Source of the DNA: Tretioscincus oriximinensis
Taxonomy: Eukaryota; Chordata; Lepidosauria; Squamata; Gymnophthalmidae
Length of the DNA: 64,000 nucleotides
Direction of reading: 5' to 3'
Assembly: GCA_022410635.1 (NCBI GenBank)
Contig: JAJVDF010000250.1
Coordinates: 1,443,980-1,507,979 of the forward strand
In this document: one piece after another, positions 59,151 through 64,000 of the stretch
Layout: each line of letters opens with the position of its first letter
Numbering within the stretch: position 1 is the stretch's first letter
The notes under the pieces: model-generated
Database searches by the model: none
Seen by the model: the letters and a program-made list of their open reading frames with translations, nothing else
Told to the model about the DNA's origin: nothing
Translations under genes and position numbers: made by a program

Positions 59151-62100
59151 CTGGTTGTGACATGGAAACTCCATTGTGAATTCTGAATACTTGGACTGCA
59201 TTCACATGTTCAATGTTTTACATTGTAATAGCAGAAAATCAAGTCCTTGTCGACACATAATAGTGGGGGAACAGTTGTGATAGTGAGGGGAAGCTCCAAT
59301 ATTTCAGCTTTTCAGTGTATTTTGCTGTTGATTTTGTGGCACGTGGTTATCAGGGAACGCGATCATGCATGCATGGCTGTCAGCTGTCGATGGCTAATAA
59401 CTTTTGAAATGCAAAGTTTTGAGGAAGGGAGGAGGAAGATGTGGTGCCACGTCTCCGACCAGCTGCACGTACCCCCCATTCTTCTTTGCCTCCTTTCCCC
59501 ACCATCATTTATAGGCATACTGGCTTTTCATGGATTCAAAGAGTGTATGCCTCCTCCCCCCCCCCCCCCCAATAGACAGTTTGGGTTGCCCATGAGTTCT
59601 GGGGAGGGGAGGAGGAAGCATGTGAATGTACTTCTTTTCCACCTCACAACTCTATGGCATAGATAATCTGATCTGACTATAGGGCGGTAATGGTGGAGGC
59701 AAGGAGAATGGGAAGCACACACAGCTGGCTGGAGAAGTGGCAGTGCTTCTCCCTTCTCCTCAATTATCCACCACACAGCTACTACTGTCTTGTGGACAGA
59801 GGCACAATAGTCATGTTCACCAGGACATTCTCCAGCAAGTAGAGGAAGCAGAGGAGATCGCTGAGCTGAGGCCTGTGAAGACAGAGCCTGTAATCCCTGC
59901 AAAATTAGAGCCAAGAGAACTGATGGTTAGAATGGCTGGGGATTCAAAGCCAAGCCCCAGTTCAGAGATTCCCTAACCAGCCCCCAACTATGAGGCTTCC
60001 CAACCTTCTGGTAGTGGGTCAGGTGAGCTCTGCTACCTTCATCTCCCACTTCATTCCCAGAGTCCCACGAACAAAGGAGAAGATGGCTGCAGTAGAGGAG
60101 ACAAAGCAATCGACTGGCTATTATGGAATGAGCTGATCTGGGTGATGAGTCCTTGCAGGAACAGAATTGAAGTATTACAAACTGCAAAGGATGACTGCTC
60201 TGGTGGATGGAGGTTTACTATACAGGAGGAACACAAGGCGAGCTGTTTTGTTATAGCAAGGTTGTATTTTTAGATAGAAGCTATTGATGCTGTTTTACTT
60301 TCAGTCCTGTTGTGTTTTACTTTAGTAAAGTCTTAGTTTCCTGGAAACCTGTCTTTACTTCTGTTCTTCAGGGCTGGTTCATGGCAATCATTATGCTGAT
60401 GATTGTTAGTAGCTCTACAAAAGTGTGCACCTAGAGGCACCCTTGGGAATGAAAGCATTCCTACTGATTGGGAGGAAGTTAGGTTAGAATTTCTATTGCC
60501 TCAGTTTAATATTGAGTTATACCCTTTCTGGGGGTAATAGGAGTGTTGTTGGTTTGGTCTGGAGTGTTCAATGAACAATGATTGTTCAGTAGCTCAAATG
60601 AAGTAAATTGAGTACAAACTGGGACCGAGTTGACTCTGAGATCTCTGTCTGTTATTATAATTAAATGCAGTTAAATAGCATTATGTTAATAGTAATTAAT
60701 ATGCAAATAGTATTTTATTTTGAAAATGGAGCAACTGTCTCAATCCCGGTGATAGAGAACCAACTTAATATTTGTAATGCATCCACTTAGTATTTTATTT
60801 ATAAAAATGGCCATTATAACTTAGGTTTCTCAATTATTATTTTTTAATATTAGATATAATTTTGGAATGGGCTAGTTGATAATAATTGGTGACAAGATTA
60901 TAAGGGTGACGATAAGATGATGGGGAAGGAATAGTAGAATAAGAAGAAAGATATTTTGAGTTGAAATTTAAATTGCATTCTGCCTCACCCATCCACAAAG
61001 GCTGGCTCTGCAGCTTCCAAACCCCTTATTAGGGCCCTCAGTTCTATTGGGTAGTCAGGGGATACCTACCTCCAGGCTTTTGACTACCCATGCTAAGCCA
61101 AGATGCATTTCCTGCCACCCACCTACCTTGCCATGATGACCTAAAGAAAAGGAAAAAAGGGGAGGGAATAAGGGTGAAAGCAACCAGGAACAAAGAGGAA
61201 GCTCTGCCAGCCGACACGGCCTTTTAAGGTCATGTCGTGGTTGGAAGGCATCACAGCTTGCTGTGACTCCCTCAGAGGCAGCGAGCTGGACATCCCAGAG
61301 CATCCCCAAGAAATGCTGTGCTAGCAATGTTGGAGCACCGCAGACCCTGCCGCAGTAAACTCCTTTTCTGCTGTAAATGACGACATGTGGCTATAAAATT
61401 GTACTCAGACAATTGGTAGCCCCACCAGGGCCCTAATTACTAGATCAAAAAATTGAAAGCAGGATAGAAGTGTCAAAAAGTAGGACAAAAATCAGAACTG
61501 AAGCTTTTGAAAGAAGTTTTGATTCATGGGACTTCCCAAAGGACACTGTCAAAACAACTCTGCTCTCCAAAAATACAAACAAGAGTTTTAAAATACAGAC
61601 ATGCCCTGCTAAACATTGAGATTTGGTAATTCTGTCCTCAAGAGCTTGCAGCAGGGAGATGTTAATGGGTTTGGAAATCTGCAACATGCAAATTGGGATC
61701 ATAATTATCCTTCAATTTTTTTTTTTAGTTTTGCAGTGAACTTGAGTGCAAAAAACAAAAGAAATATGAAAAAATTAAACCTTATAGTATCAGTAAAAAA
61801 ACCCACTGCCAAGTCATTATCTCATTCTCCTGATATAATTTTCAAGGCACAGGATTTGATTATATAATTATCTAATAAATGTTACAATACTAAACTCGCT
61901 GTCAAGAAAATGCCACTAAATTCAATAGGATTTATTTTTTAGTCATCCTTATTGGAACACACTGTCAAAATAATAACTTGGACTTATAGCAAATTAGTGA
62001 ACCACAATCTAGTTGTCTTTTAAAATTAAACTTCCAGTTGCCTTTCAATTGAAATAGTAGCTAGCAGACTGCTCTCCACTTTCCACTAATCTTTCCAATG

Positions 62101-62319
62101 TCTGGCTTGCTGGCAGCATTCAATAGGAGGTTTAGGGACTATTTTTGGTATTACATGTTCAGCAGTATGTTAAATCAACAGAAGCAATCTGCTTTTCAAT
62201 CTGTCCTTATGGACACTTGTCTAGTTATTATTTCTATAGTTTTATTTTGCTTATTTAAAGGGGTGGGGTGGAGGAATCACATCAGATGCAAATATCAAAA
62301 AAGATATTTGAACAATTAT
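59151..62319. other. Mostly unassigned, partly GC-richer sequence
   Basis: Includes a 15-C run at 59556-59570. The block near 59700-60380 has TTTAGTAAAGTCTTAG and TGGAAACCTGTC phrases that recall the 3' end of reptilian LTRs, but no LTR pair, primer-binding site or coding remnant was found. 61.0-61.4 kb is GC-richer without a recognised feature. Confidence 0.3.
59556..59570. repeat. Poly-C run
   Basis: Fifteen consecutive C residues on the plus strand; its length is unreliable in draft assemblies. Confidence 0.9.
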
Positions 62320-62660
62320 AAATGCCTCCAGGATGAAGAGGCAGGCAGGATCATGGTAAATATCGATTGCTGAAAGCTGAGAGCAGGTGAATGTTTTCTG
62401 TCTGCTGCTTAAGAATGCTCAGAAGCCACTGTGTGAGACTGGTTGCTTAGGGTTATCAGATAAAGGGAGGATAGCAATGCTACACATTTAATGGGTGTAA
62501 AAAAAGCAACTCAGCAACCTACTGAAATTTCTTCTTTTTCTTAGATCCATTAAAAGTGTAGTATTGCTGTCCTGTTTATACCTGATAACCCTAAGAATGC
62601 TAGACTAGGTAGATGGTGCCTTGATCCAGCAAATGTTCCTCCTCCTATGTTCTTATGGTC
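62320..62660 (+). mobile_element. CR1-clade LINE 3' end interrupted by a MITE
   Basis: Left part (62320-62445) has GCCTCCAGGATGAAGAGGCA, TGCTCAGAAGCCACTGTG. The right part (62596-62660) has AATGCTAGACTAGGTAGATG, CCTTGATCCAGCAAATG and TGTTCTTATGG. Both are consecutive pieces of the older CR1 3' UTR type seen at 20.6-21.1 kb. Confidence 0.75.
62446..62595. mobile_element. 150-bp hairpin MITE with TTAGGGTTA termini
   Basis: Arms 62446-62494 and 62547-62595 are reverse complements at 41 of 49 positions, the outer 14 perfectly (CTTAGGGTTATCAG), around a 52-bp centre. It interrupts the CR1 3' UTR, which shows it is an insertion. No clean target-site duplication was seen, so the superfamily is unassigned. 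Confidence 0.7.
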
Positions 62661-63290
62661 ACTCCATTTTGGTGCTGGAAATGTCCTTGTGAACAGTATA
62701 TATTAGCATGGGACTCTTGTGTGCAAAAGTTATTATTAAAAAAATGTTCAGTGAATCTGCAATGTGCCTTGCTTATTTCAGATAGGAGTTTTCGTTCCTA
62801 TCCATGTGACATTGCCTTCAACACATTGCCAGGCCATCTTTTCTTGGCATTACTGTGGATGACAATTTCATTAAATTGCATTTCTTCTTGCAATGTGTAA
62901 TGTAGATTCCCTTTGTTACTAAGTTTCTTACTCCTCATCTAGACGGAATGATCTGTGTGGCCACACATCTGGATCACAAATCCTTTGAAACATAGATACT
63001 ACAGGGATATGCCGTTTTATCTGGAGTATAGCTGACTTATTAAATCAATAGGCCTCATGAAGAACACACTATAGTATCTTAATTACGTAACTGAGCAACT
63101 ACATTTGACCCCACATTGGAAAAAACGGGAATTGTAGTGAACTGAATATACTGGGTTGGAGTCACATATGTATTTTTAACCCCTTTTCATACTTAAAGAA
63201 CTGGACTAAACTAGCAAAAACCTGTCTTTCTTTCTTTATTTCAGTTCTTCAGGAATGAAGATGGTTAAAAAAATATGTGTGAGAGAGACT
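62661..63290. other. Unassigned sequence
   Basis: Nothing recognised. Confidence 0.35.
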
Positions 63291-63665
63291 CCGTGCACAT
63301 CCCGTTTTACTACCTCGTTCGTCGCACAGTCAGGAAGACTTGGACACAAGTTGGTCGTTTTTCCCGACATAAACTATTGCTCAGATATTCAAGCATCAGG
63401 CATCATTCCGGAGAACCCCCATACACTCGTGACCGTATGCGTGTGCAAAAATTAGAAATGAGATGTTAAAACAATTGAGAATGCAGCAGTTGTTTCTATG
63501 GCTGTTGAGAGTAAAAAAAATAATTCTCGGACTGCACTGTAACAAGACCATTGAGCGATGTTACGGAACTGGGGCATTGGTCATGGAGTATGCATGTTTG
63601 GTGTGCACGGATACGCGATTGTCATATTCCGGATTATAGCAATGTAGCAGTTTTTAAGTCATCGT
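63291..63665. other. CpG-rich block of unknown origin
   Basis: I count 19 CpG dinucleotides in about 375 bp, against about five in the preceding 580 bp. The block is only moderately GC-rich, so it is not a classic CpG island. Overlapping 64- and 66-codon frames cover its first half, preceded by a plausible acceptor (TTCTTTATTTCAG at 63232-63244). No domain is recognised and the composition does not decide between exon, young transposon and conserved element. Weak complementarity between GTATGCGTGTGC (63435-63446) and the GTGTGCACGGATACGCG region (63601-63617) hints at a foldback. Confidence 0.4.
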
Positions 63666-64000
63666 GTGCACCTAGCCCAAGACTCTCCCTTAGATACAAC
63701 AGCAATTAATAATTTTATCTGATATTGTGAAAAATGTGACTGCTGCTCTTTGTGGCCAAGGATCAGTTTGGCAGAGGTGATTATTGTTGATCTGTTTCAT
63801 AATTATCAGAGATTAAGTTTCCTTTTCTCTCTCTCTCTATCATCATTAAATATTTATTTTTAAAAAACATTTGCTCTGTCTTGATACTTAAAAATCACAA
63901 AAGAGACTCAATAGACTGTTGTCCTTTTCTTCTTCTAAAAATGCTTCCTCTCTTCAAAACTGAAAAAAGGCATAACGCACATGGTGCCTTTATGGTATGC
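63666..64000. other. Unassigned sequence
   Basis: AT-rich with a short CT dinucleotide run at 63825-63838. Nothing recognised. Confidence 0.35.

Noticed and set aside
59247..59914. 139- and 128-codon overlapping frames on opposite strands
   Set aside because: Both cross the poly-C/poly-G run and show no domain; compositional artefacts.
59700..60380. Solo LTR
   Set aside because: Only phrase-level resemblance to LTR ends; no paired termini or target-site duplication found.
62446..62460. Interstitial telomere repeat
   Set aside because: Only one TTAGGG unit is present and it is part of a paired terminal inverted repeat.
1..64000. CR1 orientation bias as evidence for a host gene on the plus strand
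   Set aside because: About 11 minus against 6 plus copies; the numbers are too small to separate from chance.

Overview
The window looks like vertebrate nuclear DNA, most likely from a squamate reptile (lizard or snake). It is AT-rich and CpG-poor, with no bacterial-style gene packing. It is full of CR1-clade LINE copies that end in an 8-bp tail repeat (TTCTTATG), of tRNA-derived SINEs with A- and B-box heads, and of a short repeat whose structure fits a Penelope-like element (PLE). The species cannot be fixed from sequence alone. Single Ns at 8434 and around 41047-41162, plus a 10-N run at 41059-41068, show a draft assembly. I found no cellular protein-coding exon, rRNA, tRNA gene or CRISPR array that I can support. 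The window is probably intergenic or a large intron.

Layout. 1-6.5 kb: unassigned sequence, a PLE copy, a CR1 3' end, and the longest CR1 copy (3.69-5.90 kb, minus). 6.5-11.1 kb: SINEs and a PLE insertion with a 13-bp target-site duplication (8156-8579). 11-17 kb: mostly unassigned, with a ~230-bp degenerate tandem duplication near 12.3 kb and a CR1 copy at 14.4-15.7 kb. 17.0-19.0 kb: SINE, PLE and the best-preserved CR1, whose reverse transcriptase frame is open for 485 codons and starts inside the PLE. 19-23 kb: three older CR1 pieces. 23-35 kb: sparse, with possible conserved noncoding blocks. 35-48.4 kb: more CR1, an inverted PLE pair at 36.2 kb, and a nested PLE/SINE/CR1 composite at 47.4-48.4 kb with a 174-bp purine tract. 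50.2-52.6 kb: one CR1 split by a 1768-bp hAT-like insertion and by a second CR1. 54.6-54.9 kb: a perfect 190-bp palindrome formed by an inverted PLE pair inside a 14-bp target-site duplication. 55-64 kb: small repeats, a hairpin MITE inside a CR1 3' end (62.4 kb) and an isolated CpG-rich block (63.3-63.7 kb).

The elements are related by retrotransposition. The CR1 copies are all 5' truncated and dead on arrival; none retains the endonuclease domain, so none is autonomous. The clearest non-routine signal is the short PLE-like repeat. Several copies sit as head-to-head or tandem pairs inside a single target-site duplication, and each carries a hammerhead-ribozyme-like core at its 5' end.
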